A program made the position numbers and the translations under genes. The notes under the pieces were generated by a model. That model did no database searches. It saw only the letters and a program-made list of their open reading frames with translations, and was not told where the DNA came from. From positions 94,940,151 to 95,004,150 of the forward strand of contig NC_133120.1 of NCBI RefSeq assembly GCF_033568475.1: a stretch of DNA of 64,000 nt, in the 5' to 3' direction. Positions 22,932-34,792 of this stretch are shown here, one piece after another. Each line of letters starts with the position of its first letter. Position 1 is the first letter of the stretch. Origin of the DNA: Henckelia pumila. Lineage: Eukaryota > Streptophyta > Magnoliopsida > Lamiales > Gesneriaceae.

Positions 22932-25900
22932 TTAATGACTGTCCGTGGCCTTTAGAATCTCTTGGTATACAACATTTTTCGTGTAATCTGTACTTTGAAT
23001 TAATGGTGTTGATGGTCTAATAAGAACTTTTAATTGCTCAATGCTTCTTGCTTTTGACAATGCAACATAAAGTTGACCATGTGAAAACACGGGTTCTTTT
23101 AGATAGACTCCAAGAAAATCTAAAGTTTGACCTTGCGCTTTATTAATTGTCATTGCATAACATAATCGTATTGAAAATTGTTTTCTTTTGAATGGAATAG
23201 ATGAGAAATTATCATGGGGAGCCTCAAGTGTTATACGAGGAATAAATACAGTTTTTTTTGCATGAACGCCGACAGAGATTTCTGCGTAGATAATATTTGG
23301 AGTGAATCCTTTGCAAAGAAGTCGTGTACCATTACAAAGGCCTTAGTTTGGATTAATATTTTTTAGCAATATGATTGGGCATTTAATTTTAAAGTTAGTT
23401 TGTGAGGAGGAAGTCCTTGAGGAGTCAAAGAATGGAATAATTCTTCCTGATCTGGTATGGTACAAGTGTGTGTGTTTTCGTCGCAACTAAAATATGTAGT
23501 TTCTTTCCCAGGAAATCTATTTATTAGAACATCATTTATTTCGTGCACAAAGTCATTTCTTGTGGTAAGTATTGCTCGATTAATAAATAAAGAGAAATCC
23601 AAATTTTCATCATTAATATTTGGGAAAACCAGGTCTATTAATGTATTCAATATCGTCTATAAATGGAACGTTTGCTTGAGGAGGTATTTGAATTTCTTCT
23701 TTGTCATTAGTGTACTCAATTCCATCACCTATTTTCAGTAAGTAAGAAGAGAAATGAGGGTCAAGGGATGCTCGCATATTTTGCTTAAGTTTTATTTTGT
23801 GAAGGTGTTGCCATAAAGGTGACATGACAATTGAAGAATCTATAATATCATCTTTTGTGCCTTTCAGAATTACAGGCAATGTTTGACGAAAATCTCCACC
23901 GAATACAATTATTTTACCACCAAAAATTATATTTGAACTCATTATATCTCTTAACATTTCGTCGAATTTTTCGATGATATCACGTTTAGCCATGGTAGCT
24001 TCATCCCAAATAATTAATTTTGTAGATTTTATTAGTTGAGCTAGAGCACTTTGTTTACTGATGCTACAAGGTTTAGAATTATTTTCGCAAATAGGAATTT
24101 TAAATCTAGAATGTGATGTGCGCCCTCCTGGAAGCAATGATGCTGCTACTCCTGAAGTGGCTGTAGCAAGTGCTATATGACCAACTGAACAGATTGTAGC
24201 AAGGAGTGCTCTGTATAAGAAAGTTTTCCCAGTGCCACCAGGGCCGTCAATAAAAAATACATTCGGTATATTGTTGTTCACATGATGTAAGATTTGATCG
24301 TAGGCTACTTTTTGTTCTTCATTGAGTTGCTTGATGGCTAAAAGATCTTCAGTAGGTATTATTATATCCCGTTCTGTTTGTATTTATTTAAATAGGTTGT
24401 CATGAGTTCTTGTGACGATGTCATCATCCACGAAGAAGAAGTCTTGTAATTTTTTTTCCATGGAATCAAGGTGGTAAGCGATAATGTCTAAAACTTTGTG
24501 TTTAATTGCATATTGATTTAGAGTTTTCTTATGTTCGAAATATTGTGATAAAAAATTCTCAAATTTTAGCCACAATTGTTTGGGGTTTTTAGGGCTACAA
24601 TAAACAAGGATGGTGGCAAAAAGTTGTCTTAAAGCAGCAGACATTAAGTAAGTGGCAGCCTCTTCAATGCATATTTCAGCAGTGCTATCGGTTTCCATTA
24701 AGCCTAAATATTGAGCAGCCTCTCTAAAAGTGTCGAAATATTTACCTTTAATTGTTCGCAAATCTTTAAAGGAAGTTGGTTTTCTAATGTGCATTAGTAA
24801 TAACTTTAGATAGAACTTTTCGCCATCTAATGGATGACAATTGAATATTCGACCTATTACTTCTTGCTTTTTACGGGGTTCCCATTCTTTAGAGTCTTTA
24901 TGCCAAGTAAAATATCCAAGAAGTTCAGCATATAAGCAGTTCATTTTTTTGGCATAATCATTATATTTTTTCATGTTAAAAAATTGTGTTAACATTGTTT
25001 TTTTATTTGCAGGGTTATTTGCAACGTTGGTTAATGATTGACTAGCGAGAAATGTTATTATTTGTTCGTTTTCCAAGTGAATTTATAAACATATTACAGA
25101 AGGATGTATTTGATTAAGATCAAATTTGAATATTCGCCAAATTGCTTCAGGAGAAGAAATCCATCTTGCACTTTGGAAGTTTTTAATTTCATCAATTGTA
25201 AAATCTTTTTCATCTCCAACTAATGTATATAATATTTTATCATGTCCTTTATAAATATATTTATAGATATATTTTATAGCTTGAATAGTAGAACATATTT
25301 CAACATTAATATGACAATTAAATTTAGCAAGAAGATAACAATCGTAAGGCACAACCCAACGATTATCAAGCTTCGAACCTCTAATAGTAATAACGTTGTT
25401 ATTGTTTTTGCGTCCATATATTGGGTATGAATTGGTACCATATTTAGTTCTTTCCGAGAACTCTTTAGGATAATTAAATTTACATGAACCTTTTTTCATA
25501 CAAGGGCACATTGGATTAAGTAAACCACAAGGACCATGCATCATATGTTTAACTACCAGAGAGAATAAATATGGTTGAGTGTGTAAATCTGGTAATTCGG
25601 CTGAAACTATTCTGTCAAATGATTCTGGATCGTACATTTTTTATGATTGGTTTAAAATAAGCAAGAAATGAGCATGTGGTAAACCTCTTTTTTGGAACTC
25701 TACTACGTAAGTGTAAGCAATAACATTGCCAAAAATTTTATTCTTCAGTAATTCATTTTTTAAAACTTGGAGCTTTGAACGAAATATCCTTGCAATTAAA
25801 TCAGGTCTATTTTGTATTTCATCAGAAGGTGGACATAAATTTTTTATAATTCTGGCCAATTTGGGTTTGCAGTTACTGTTAAAAAGATATCAGGTTTTTC

Positions 25901-27409
25901 ATAATGTTGTACTAAAGTTATAGCATCCATATATCTTCTACGCATATCTCTAGGCCCTCCAATGAATGATGAAGGTAATATAATACGTTTTCCAATGTCA
26001 GTGCCCATTTGGCAGCCTTGTTTAATACTGTCTAACAAACCACTGTACATTTCATTTCGCAAACGATTTTGCATATCTTTAGTTCTGAAAAAATCCAACC
26101 TAGATGTTTCGATTTTAATATACATATCTACTATATATTGTTGCAGAAGTCTACCAATATGTAGCAAAAAAGACTTGTCATTATCTCTCATTTGTAACTT
26201 ATAACAATAATACTCACGGCATGATATTGTTAGACGTTTCTTATTTTTGTTTCCACAACCTATAAAAACAGTAACAAACTGGGGTCAATATAACTCAGTT
26301 TTGAAAATTGTTTACTAAAAAAAAAAAAAATCATTGCAACATAAAAGTACCTTGGTTTTTAGGGTCTATAAAATCATTTGCACTTGTGGAATTTCTAATG
26401 TTGATGATGGTTTCACCGTCGCATGTTGGTTTGGAAATCATTTTTTTTTTTGTATTTGATTTAGTCTTTCAATATTTGGATGCCAACCAGATTCTCCATT
26501 TGGAAATATAAGCGGATATTGCATTGGATCGTAACAAGCAAAGTAATGTTTTATTATTTGAGGTTGGCTACCTTTCGGATATACTTGTATATGTTGGCTT
26601 GAGTAATTATTTGATTCATTAGATTCTAGCCATATTGCAGCAACTTGAGACGTAGAAGGCTTATTGAAAATACGTTGGTCAACAGTAGGGTCAGCTTGTA
26701 AAATGAATTTATATTCGTTAAGATTAGGAATATTATTTAGGCTGCGGAAGAAAATTGCATATGGATTTATTGTAAGAATTTGAATTATTTTTTCAACAAG
26801 AGTTTGTTTAAATTTTGAACTAATACACATTCGATTCAGAACCTCATGTTCGGTGTCAAAGAAATATAGTTGCAGATTTTTTGGTTTTTCATTGTTCGGT
26901 GGTATTAAGTGGTCCAAGAAGTGGTACAATTGACTTTGCACACGAAATGTATAAATTTCAGCATTTCTTGAAGCTAAAGATTTGTCACAATGTACGCCCA
27001 TTGATGTGAAAGCAAACATGTTATTATAACTACGCATACAGTTCTTGAATTCTGTATTATCTTCTGTATTTCCAAGATACAAATGGACTAATTCAGAAGG
27101 CATTTCTGTACAGGAAAGATTTATTTCTCCTAATGAGCAACAAAAGCCTGGTGGTTCTAAATAAATACGTATTGCACTACAATATTCAGATTTTGGCACA
27201 TTAGGTAATACATCTGGACTACTTGTTATATGTCTTAATGGATCATTGACTACATTATCAGTAGTAGTAGTATCTGAACTTGACAAATTTTTTTCTTCTA
27301 TACGCTTAATGTTTTTCATCAACCTACGATCTTCGAAGCAAGTATATTTCCTTTTATGGCAGTTTGATGTCTTATTCATTTGTGACGTACCTTCTTGTTT
27401 TTGTGACAT
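22932..27409 (-). pseudogene. Helitron RepHel (HUH Rep plus PIF1-type helicase), disabled
   Basis: In coding order: an N-terminal segment from 27409 (residues 1-323 open, ending PLIFPNGESGWHPNI); an intron at 26260-26350 (GT-AG); the Helitron N domain (RLTISCREYYCYKLQ, from 26259); the Rep HUH motif in GLPHAHFLLIL (about 25650-25690); the tyrosine motif YIYKYIYKG (about 25240-25270); then a PIF1 helicase with Walker A GGTGKT (about 24240), Walker B IIWDEATM, and the C-terminal TINKAQGQTLDFLGVYL and YVALSKAR. Lesions: a frameshift in an A/T run at 26441-26451; a frameshift near 25850; in-frame stops at 25641-25643, 25083-25085, 24384-24386 and near 23345; frameshifts near 23640 and 23385. Rep nicks and joins Helitron ends and the helicase unwinds 5'-3'; this copy cannot make either. 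The motifs themselves are intact, so decay is fairly recent. Confidence 0.9.
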
Positions 27410-27856
27410 TGTTGTTGATTTTATTTAATCTATGAGATTAGAAAATGCAACTTAACTACTTCAAAGTGTAGGGTTCTGAAATACAATTAAATAGGGCAAT
27501 ATGTCGTACAGAAATAAGTTTGAGTTTTCAAAAGTTGTTTAAGTAAGGTAAAAAATGTAACAAGTAAAATAGAGAACCTAGATATTTACAAGTACTGTTG
27601 GAAGACACATGATAACAGACTTTTAGAAGAGTAAAATAAAAGTTTTTTTTTATATTTATAAATATATTATTACATGAAAACAGACTTACGCAAAAAAACG
27701 TGAATGTACGAATCAGTATGTATTAAGTGAAATTTAAAAGAGTAATAACAGAGAACGAAACGAATATATAGCAGTTAAGAATAATAATATTTTAATGTAG
27801 ATTCAAACCTATGTGATGATTGCGTTGAAGAGCGAAACATATTTGTCAATAGAACC

Positions 27857-28244
27857 TGCCAGCAAATGTAATGTATAATGAAGGCATTAAAATAGGAGGC
27901 TGATGTATTTAGGATCTCAATTATATTAAAAACATTAGCATACATTAAGTGCATTAAATTCTCTATAACAGTAAACACACAAATTCTTAACAATCAGATT
28001 GTGAAATTATTTGTAGTTTTCACACAATATTTGTATTTAGATTTTTTGACTGCCAGTAAATGCAGTGTATGAATGCATTGGAAGAGGAAGTTAATGTATT
28101 TAGGATATCAATTATATTAAAAACAGTAGCATACATTAGGTGCATTCAATTCTGTATAACAGTGAAAAAAAAAATTCTTAACAATCAGCTTCTGAAATTA
28201 TTTGTAGTTTTCACACAATATTTCTATTTATATTTTTTTAACTG
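27857..28244. repeat. 194-bp tandem duplication inside the Helitron
   Basis: 27857-28050 and 28051-28244 align over their whole length, beginning TGCCAGYAAATG and sharing ATGTATTTAGGATNTCAATTATATTAAAAAC and TTATTTGTAGTTTTCACACAATATTT. They differ at scattered bases and small indels. Confidence 0.85.
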
Positions 28245-28884
28245 ATTATAAAAGCTGAGATTTAATATAAGTTATGTGAGATTCAAAAAATTGTTATAAT
28301 TGTCGTTACCTGAAGAATGCTAAACAGTAAAACCTTTTAAATATATATAAATGATTATATCAATTTGGTAAACAATTTAAGAATGGGCAGTCAATTATGC
28401 CTTAAATTAAAATAGTTGTGTGACATATTTTTTTGCACAGAACTATAATACAACATTAATAGAAATAACATCGGAAGCCAATCATTAAGTAGAAATGATT
28501 TTTTTTATTACAATGTTATGTCAGTAATTATTTTACTTAAGAATGGATATTGGTTGTTTGATTTTTGATATCGTTGCATGTGGCAAAAAATTACTTATTG
28601 ACATGATGACTAAGGTTTTGTATTTATAATTTAAAAATTATGAAGCAACACTTGTCAATAGTCACTGTTGACTCTTATAGCTACAATACATATCACAACA
28701 TTTGTCGTAAATTAGTTATGACTCATTCTATCTTATGTATTAGATAAGAACTGTTTTCGTACAGTAGAATTATCTTATACATATCTACAGAGTTAGTTAT
28801 TTTCAGATTAAAAACAAATCACTGTGTTATATTTCTGTTTTTCTCCTTTTAGTAAGAACAAGTCTATTGTACACATGAAATACA

Positions 28885-29109
28885 ATGGATTACGAAATCT
28901 ACTGTACTTGTGATGACTGTGGCCAATGTCAGTACAACTATTTATTCCAGAAAGAAGTCGAGGAAATGATCAACAGATATTTCTCAAACACAGTGTGGGC
29001 TTTCATTTTACGAAGGGTGCTCAATATGGAGTCTAAACTTTCACTTTTGCTAGAATATGCAGTTAGTATTGAGACAGAGGTAGGTGTTAATTATATGAGT
29101 AATGTGTGA
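28885..29109 (+). CDS. Unrecognised small ORF in the Helitron 5' region
   Basis: 74 codons, opposite in direction to RepHel. The protein starts MDYEIYCTCDDCGQCQYNYLFQ, with four cysteines in 9 residues (CxCxxCxxC), followed by an amphipathic stretch (EVEEMINRYFSNTVWAFILRRVL). No family recognised. It could be a fragment captured by the Helitron or a chance frame; the AT-rich context makes chance quite possible. Confidence 0.25.
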   Translation: MDYEIYCTCDDCGQCQYNYLFQKEVEEMINRYFSNTVWAFILRRVLNMESKLSLLLEYAVSIETEVGVNYMSNV

Positions 29110-30043
29110 AGTTTGTAAACAGCAAAGTAGTTGTTTTTGAGTGTAAGACATGGTTCCATGTAAAATATGTATAATTTAATAGTTAGACGGTAATGTAGAA
29201 AAATATATGGAGTTGGTTAGACTGTGATTTTTGAAATAAATAGTTCTTATGTAATTTATTCTTTTTATGTAACGTACGTCCATCATTTTATCACTGTTTC
29301 GTAAAACTAAAATTATATATATGTCATTGGGATACGTTACCATACTGAAAACTTATCATTCAAAAATAATTAACGTTTGTAATTAATGTAGTTAGAAATG
29401 TAGTTTTTTAAATAGATTTAATGTCTAAAGCACTAAAAATATTAATGCATATATGTTTAGAAATAACGTTAGGGTTCCTTGCATGATTCAGAAAAATAAA
29501 TAGTTAATGTATAATATATTTTGTTGACTGTAAAAAAAAATTTCAATGTGCGACATATGTCGTTTATAATTTATGAGACATCAAGATTTATTTTATGCGT
29601 ATTTTAAAAAAAAAATAACAATTTTAAAAAACAAAAAAAAAAGGAATCGAGAGACCATATTATTTTTTAGATATAACATTGGCTCAGGGTGTATAAGTTA
29701 AACTTGAAAAAATTCAAACGAAACTGTAAACAACTAAAAATTCAGATCTAAGAAAGCAGATGCATTTCACAGCGTGTGGTAAAAAACAAAAGAGCAAAAA
29801 AATCAACTTATAAACAACACAAAATTCAGATCTAAGAATAGATGTTTTTCACAATGTTTGGGAAAAACCAAAAAGAGCAGAGAACTTATGAGAACAAACA
29901 GATCTATGTACATCATATGAAAACAAAGAAGAACGAAGAAGACGGTAAAACGAAAACTCGGATCTAAAAACTGACACACTTTAATTACTTTTTCCCATAC
30001 AAAAAAGCAAAACTAAGCCAAAACGGAATATATGCATCGACAT

Positions 30044-31289
30044 TGTAGTGACCCTTACCTGGATCACCTACTAAACAGAACTTAGGCATGTAATTAACTT
30101 AATTAAATAGATATCAGAATAAACTTGCGGAAACCACAAATAAATACAATCCCAAGAAAAGAAATCTGTAATTTATCCAAATATTATACAACCAAATCGA
30201 ATAGCTGTATCAACCCAAAACAACAGAAATAAAACCTAGACGAAGCTCCAGCTGGCCAACCACTGCCTAGCCCCTCTTGGATCCACCCACCTCGTCCAAT
30301 CGCAAACCTGCCCCATGGAATAGGGTGTCCAGAACACAGAGTACGAGACGTGAGCATAAAATGCTCAGTACGAGAATATGAGTATACATGCATGTAAAGT
30401 GAACTCCCTATAAACTCGAGGTCAAGGATCAGATAACAGAGATAGACCGGACCCTGGTATGTAGCACGCTGTGCCGTCGCTTCAGGAGGTGGCTCCCATA
30501 CCGAAATACAAGTGGATATGCCGGACCCAAATCGATGGAAGTCCAACCACTAACAGGATAGGAAAAAACCCTACTAACAGACATCTCGAAGGAGATAGCT
30601 CAGTATGCAAATAAATGCAGCATAAATCAATGACATATAAACCATGCAGTCACATAATACATGCATACTCAGTCATGATATCTCGAACAGTACTTTCGTA
30701 CCTCAAATTAGTGCAAGCTCTACCAACTCTAGTTCCACGCCTATAGTCTGCTCTACACTGCCAAATGATACTACTATCATTATAGTGCTCTAAAAGCCTT
30801 AACTAAGCTATTGCATACTCCTAAATATTTATAGGAAGCAAAAGCTAAACCTTCATCCGTCGTTAGCCCTTTGATGTCGATGCCTCTAGAACTTGGGCAC
30901 AACTCCGCTACGACTATCGAACGCCTCGACGAATCCCGGGGGCAAGCCTAGGAAGGCTAGAACAACTCGAATACGACTAGAGTAGAGAGGAAATCCGGAA
31001 TTGGCAATTGAAAATGAATTCTTGGCCTTCTATTTATAGACAACGATCGGAGCCTCCGAACCTCGATCGGAACGTCCGAACCTCGATCGGAACGTCCGAT
31101 CCTGTCATCGGAGCTTTCGAAGATCCTGATCTGCCACGTGTCAAAATATCACTTGTTGGCTTCGGATAGGGGTGATCGGAGCTTCCGATCCTGATCGGAG
31201 CTTCCGAACTCACCTTCGGAGCTTTCGAACTCTACCCAAGTAATTATGATTAATTCCTTAATTACTGATTTTGGTTACGGGCTACTACA
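30044..31289 (-). repeat. 3' LTR of element 2 (family 2)
   Basis: On the minus strand TGTAGTAGCCC...GGTCACTACA, 1246 bp. TATAAATAG (about 31030-31040, minus) lies just downstream of seven palindromes (31045-31229). A G-box CACGTG is at 31135-31140. It matches the 5' LTR at 47116 with scattered substitutions and indels in the palindrome array. Confidence 0.93.
31045..31229 (-). promoter_or_regulatory. TCGGANNNTCCGA palindrome array with G-box in U3
   Basis: Units close to ATCGGAGCTTCCGAA begin near 31045, 31064, 31084, 31105, 31174, 31193 and 31213, about 20 bp apart, in two clusters separated by a segment carrying CCACGTGTC. They sit directly upstream of the LTR TATA box. The arrangement suggests an enhancer; which factor binds is unknown. 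Confidence 0.65.
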
Positions 31290-31529
31290 TTCTCCCCCAC
31301 TTAAGATATTTCGTCCTCGAAATCAGATCCTAAGTACTGAATGTAATACAGAAATCAGAAACATTCTTTATTCAAATCAAACGTTTACAGAGTTTGCAAC
31401 TGAATACAACTAAAAGAATGAAATCAAAACAACTCAGGATGGTCTTCACGCATCCTGTCCTCAAGCTCCCAAGTTGCTTCCTCAGTGCCTCGGCGTTGCC
31501 ACTGAACTAAAACCAGAGGAATGACTTTG

Positions 31530-33738
31530 TGTAAGGCCCGAGATTATTTAATTTTAATTCGAGAATATTTAATTTGAGAATTTTTGGAGTTTAGATTTAA
31601 ATTCTAATATTCTTAAATTATTTAGGATTGAAATTGAATTAAAAAGAAGTTTCAAGGGTCAATTTGCAAATAGTGAAGAGATGAGGGGCCAAAGTGCAAT
31701 TTTGACATTTTGAGTGGGACACTTATCTACATATGCATATTCACGTGTATTGTGTATGAAATCATCAGATTTTCATCTTCTTCAATTGAGAAAACCGAGA
31801 CTTCATTTTTTTGTTGAGATTTCATCTTCAAACCAAAATATTTCAAGATCCGTGCATCCGAATTAAATTCCGGGCATAGTTCTGCGATCCTTGAAAGACG
31901 AGCTTCGATTTGGTGTAAGTATCTTTATGATTCAGCATATTTCGAAATTGAGATGATAAGGAACTCAGAATTTGAGTATGAGTATGTGTTCTTGAGATTC
32001 TATGTGTTGTATTATCGCAATCGGGTCGAAGATTGGATGCCGTTTCTATTTCTTATGAATTTTTCAGCATGTATTTCGAAATGGTAGCTGCTGATATGCT
32101 GGTATATTGATGTATTTTGGCTGGTGTATCATGTATTTGAAGTAGATATGAATGATAGATTGGTTGGATTTCAGTTTCGGTTACCGATTCCATACCGTTA
32201 CGCCGTCGGTTTGAAAAATGATCAAGTTTGAGTCTAGATTGTTTGAGCTGAGTATGATGTGAGTTCTTGCTGATGTTCTTAGACATGTTTGATGTATTTT
32301 CAGATTGAAAACAGGGGACTTCAAGTTAAGAATCACGACTTCGAAACCAATCGACGGAAGAACAAGTTTTGTGACTTGTTAGCCTTGAAGATTGAGAAGA
32401 GAATGAGCAGATTTTGATTGTGTTCTTGTTGTGCAGCTATATCAGATTGGAAGAGCTTTGAAACCAAGTTTGAAAGGTATAAGACAACCTTTGAATAAGG
32501 GCTTGTACATTCAAGAGATTTTGCTTGAATGCCCTTTCCAAAACCATATACTATGTGCTTATATGTGTTGTATTTGCACATTTACTTGCTTGTTTGACTT
32601 AGCTTGTTATTAGTTGGCTTTTACTCTTATGCTTCTAGATTTTGATGCATTCATCTTGAGCCAACAACCCTTTGAGATTTGAAATGGCAGATTCGCCAAA
32701 AGAATACGGATGTTTGGATATATATAAAGGAACCTAGGAGATAGATCAACTCCTATGGTTAGAAACTTGATATAGTATGCCAAAGTCCGGGAAAAGAGCT
32801 CAACGCCACCCCGAAAGGGAGAGTAGGTGGGATATTTGTTGTGTTCTTATTCCCCAGGATCCCAAGAACCGATATAGAATTTGATAGCAGATTTTTAAGT
32901 CATGCATTGCTATAGATTGGTTTAATGCTTGTTGAGATGTTTATATGAGTGTTTCCTTAAACTTTAAGATATGCATGATATAGTTGTTTTATACTGGGAT
33001 TCAATTCTCACCGGAGATATCCGGCTATTTCTATGTTTGTATGTGTGCATGGGAATAGATGGGGCGAACACAGGACAAAGAAGATTGTAAGAAGGACGAG
33101 AGCAAGAGTAGCATGTGGTGAACTCGGGTTTATGCAGTAGAGTTGATGTCAACCTTTATATTTAGATCTTGTCTTTGTTTTGCATATAAAGACTTGTATG
33201 AATGTCAAGAATAAGAACATTTGAGCATATAGATATGTATGTTGTAAAGAACAAGAGTATGTAAGATCTTATGGTTGTATGTCAAGTTCCATGTTTAGTT
33301 ACTTGATTAGTTCATGGATTTGCATGTTTTCATCTAGATTTTGATGTTAAATTCATGTTATATGTGTTTGTCAATGTTTGAGAATCAAAACAGAGACAAA
33401 GACATCATTTTTCAGCTGTTTGGAAGGCAAATCAGAGGGCCAGGCGCGCCCGCCCAGCCCAGAGGCGCAGCCGCGCCTAACCAAGGCACCTTGGGTGCCT
33501 TGGACCGAGCCCTATGCGCGCCCGCGCCACATGAGGCGCGCCCGCGCGTTAAGGTCTACTAAAAAAAAAAAAATTGCTGATCTTTTGCGACGTGTTTTTG
33601 CGTCGCCAAATGTATGGTTTTGCGTCGCCAAATGTCCTGTATTATTTATTATTATTTTTAAGCAGATTAATATTCTGATTGAATATTTCTTGTTATTAAT
33701 CGCCCTATAAGATGAGATTAGCACCCGAGGTCCCCACA
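31530..33738 (+). mobile_element. Solo LTR, family 1-related (TSD CTTTG), inside element 2
   Basis: It runs TGTAAGGCCCGAG...GAGGTCCCCACA, with CTTTG at 31525-31529 and 33739-33743. There is no internal region, so it is a solo LTR. It shares layout with family 1 LTRs: a short 5' segment, GTAAGT at 31915, acceptor-like TTTTTCAG at 33415, then GC-rich inverted repeats at 33442-33548. It interrupts the integrase C-terminal coding region of element 2. Confidence 0.93.
33442..33548. repeat. GC-rich inverted-repeat cluster in the solo LTR
   Basis: GGCGCGCCCG blocks start at about 33443 and 33516, 73 bp apart, each followed by an inverted GC-rich partner. Between them AAGGCACC/GGTGCCTT forms a perfect 8-bp stem. 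It is a small island of very high GC in an AT-rich LTR. Confidence 0.7.
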
Positions 33739-34792
33739 CTTTGTTCAGCAAAACTTTATCCTTATAATCCAGGATACGAATAGGTTTCTCAGCATAAGTC
33801 AAATCCTTGCTCACCTGAACCTCAGACCGCTGCAGAATATGAGATTCATCCGCCACATATCGTCGCAACAGAGATACGTGGAACACGTCGTGAATACTGG
33901 AAAGATGCGGTGGCAAAGCTAGCCGATAAGCCAAATCGCCAATGCTCTCCAAGATCTCAAACGGACCGATAAACCTAGGAGACAACTTGCCCTTAAGGCC
34001 AAATCTGAGAATCTTATGGAAAGGTGACATTCTCAGAAACACTTTCTCCCCGACATCGAACTGCAAAGGCCTACGCTTGGTATTAGCATAGCTGGCCTGA
34101 CGATCCTGTGCAGTCTTAATCCGTTTCTTGATCTGATCAACAATGTCTATTGCTTGTTGGATAAACTCTAGTCCCTCAGCCTGTCTCTCCCCCACTTCTT
34201 CCCAAAAGAGTGGAGTACGACAACATCGCCCGTACAACGCCTCAAAAGGTGCCATTCCAATACTAGTATGATAGCTGTTGTTGTACGCGAACTCGATCAA
34301 TGACAAATGATCCTGCCAGGCTGAACCAAAATCCATGACGCACGCTCTAAGCATATCCTCCAAAGTACGGATAGTGCGCTCTGACTGACCATCAGTTTCC
34401 GGATGATAGGCAGTACTCAAACTGAGAGTAGTACCCATCGCACGCTGAATACTCCCCCAGAATCTAGAAGTAAACCTGGGGTCCCGATCGCTGACAATGC
34501 TCACAGGAACTCCATGAAGTCGAACGATCTCCTGAATGTACAATCGAGCCATACGATCCACATTGTACTCCCGGCTATAAGCAATGAAATGCGCTGACTT
34601 GGTGAGTCGGTCCACCACAACCCAGATAGCATCACAATTCCTCGGGGATACCGGCAAATGGGTCACAAAGTCCATTGTGATAAACTCCCATTTCCATTCA
34701 GGAATAGGCAGACTGTGAAGCAATCCTCCAGGTCTTCGGTGCTCTGCCTTGACCTGTTGACACACCAAACATCTCGAAACAAACTGATAAAC

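Larger units (their letters stand above)
27420..30043 (-). other. Helitron 5' region upstream of RepHel
   Basis: AT-rich leader between the RepHel start and the gypsy insertion; it continues at 48412-48974 beyond it. It holds a 194-bp tandem duplication (27857-28244), an unrecognised small plus-strand frame (28885-29109), and a roughly 90-bp imperfect duplication around 29730-29890 (two copies of AAACAACNNAAAATTCAGATCTAAGAA...). No RepHel-like exon was seen in it. Confidence 0.6.
31424..34792 (-). pseudogene. Element 2 integrase part, split by a solo LTR
   Basis: Minus-strand pol continues here from 43793. The integrase core reads MDFVTHLPVS, then a VVVDRLTKSAHF strand with the first catalytic Asp, VSDRDPRFTS with the second, and a YHPETDGQSERTIRTLEDMLR helix with the catalytic Glu; all three acidic residues are present. 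The GPFEILE and HDVFHVSLLRRY segments follow. At 33738 the frame runs into the solo LTR; beyond it (31529 down to 31424) the C-terminal VQWQRRGTEEATWELED segment ends at TGA. This is the best-preserved part of element 2. Confidence 0.88.

Noticed and set aside
22932..24281. Host PIF1 helicase gene
   Set aside because: The helicase lies directly downstream of Helitron Rep motifs in the same orientation and between Helitron termini, so it belongs to the Helitron.
30184..30546. 120-codon minus-strand frame in the LTR, repeated at 47256-47618
   Set aside because: It lies in the LTR of element 2 and recurs only because the LTR is repeated. No domain features.
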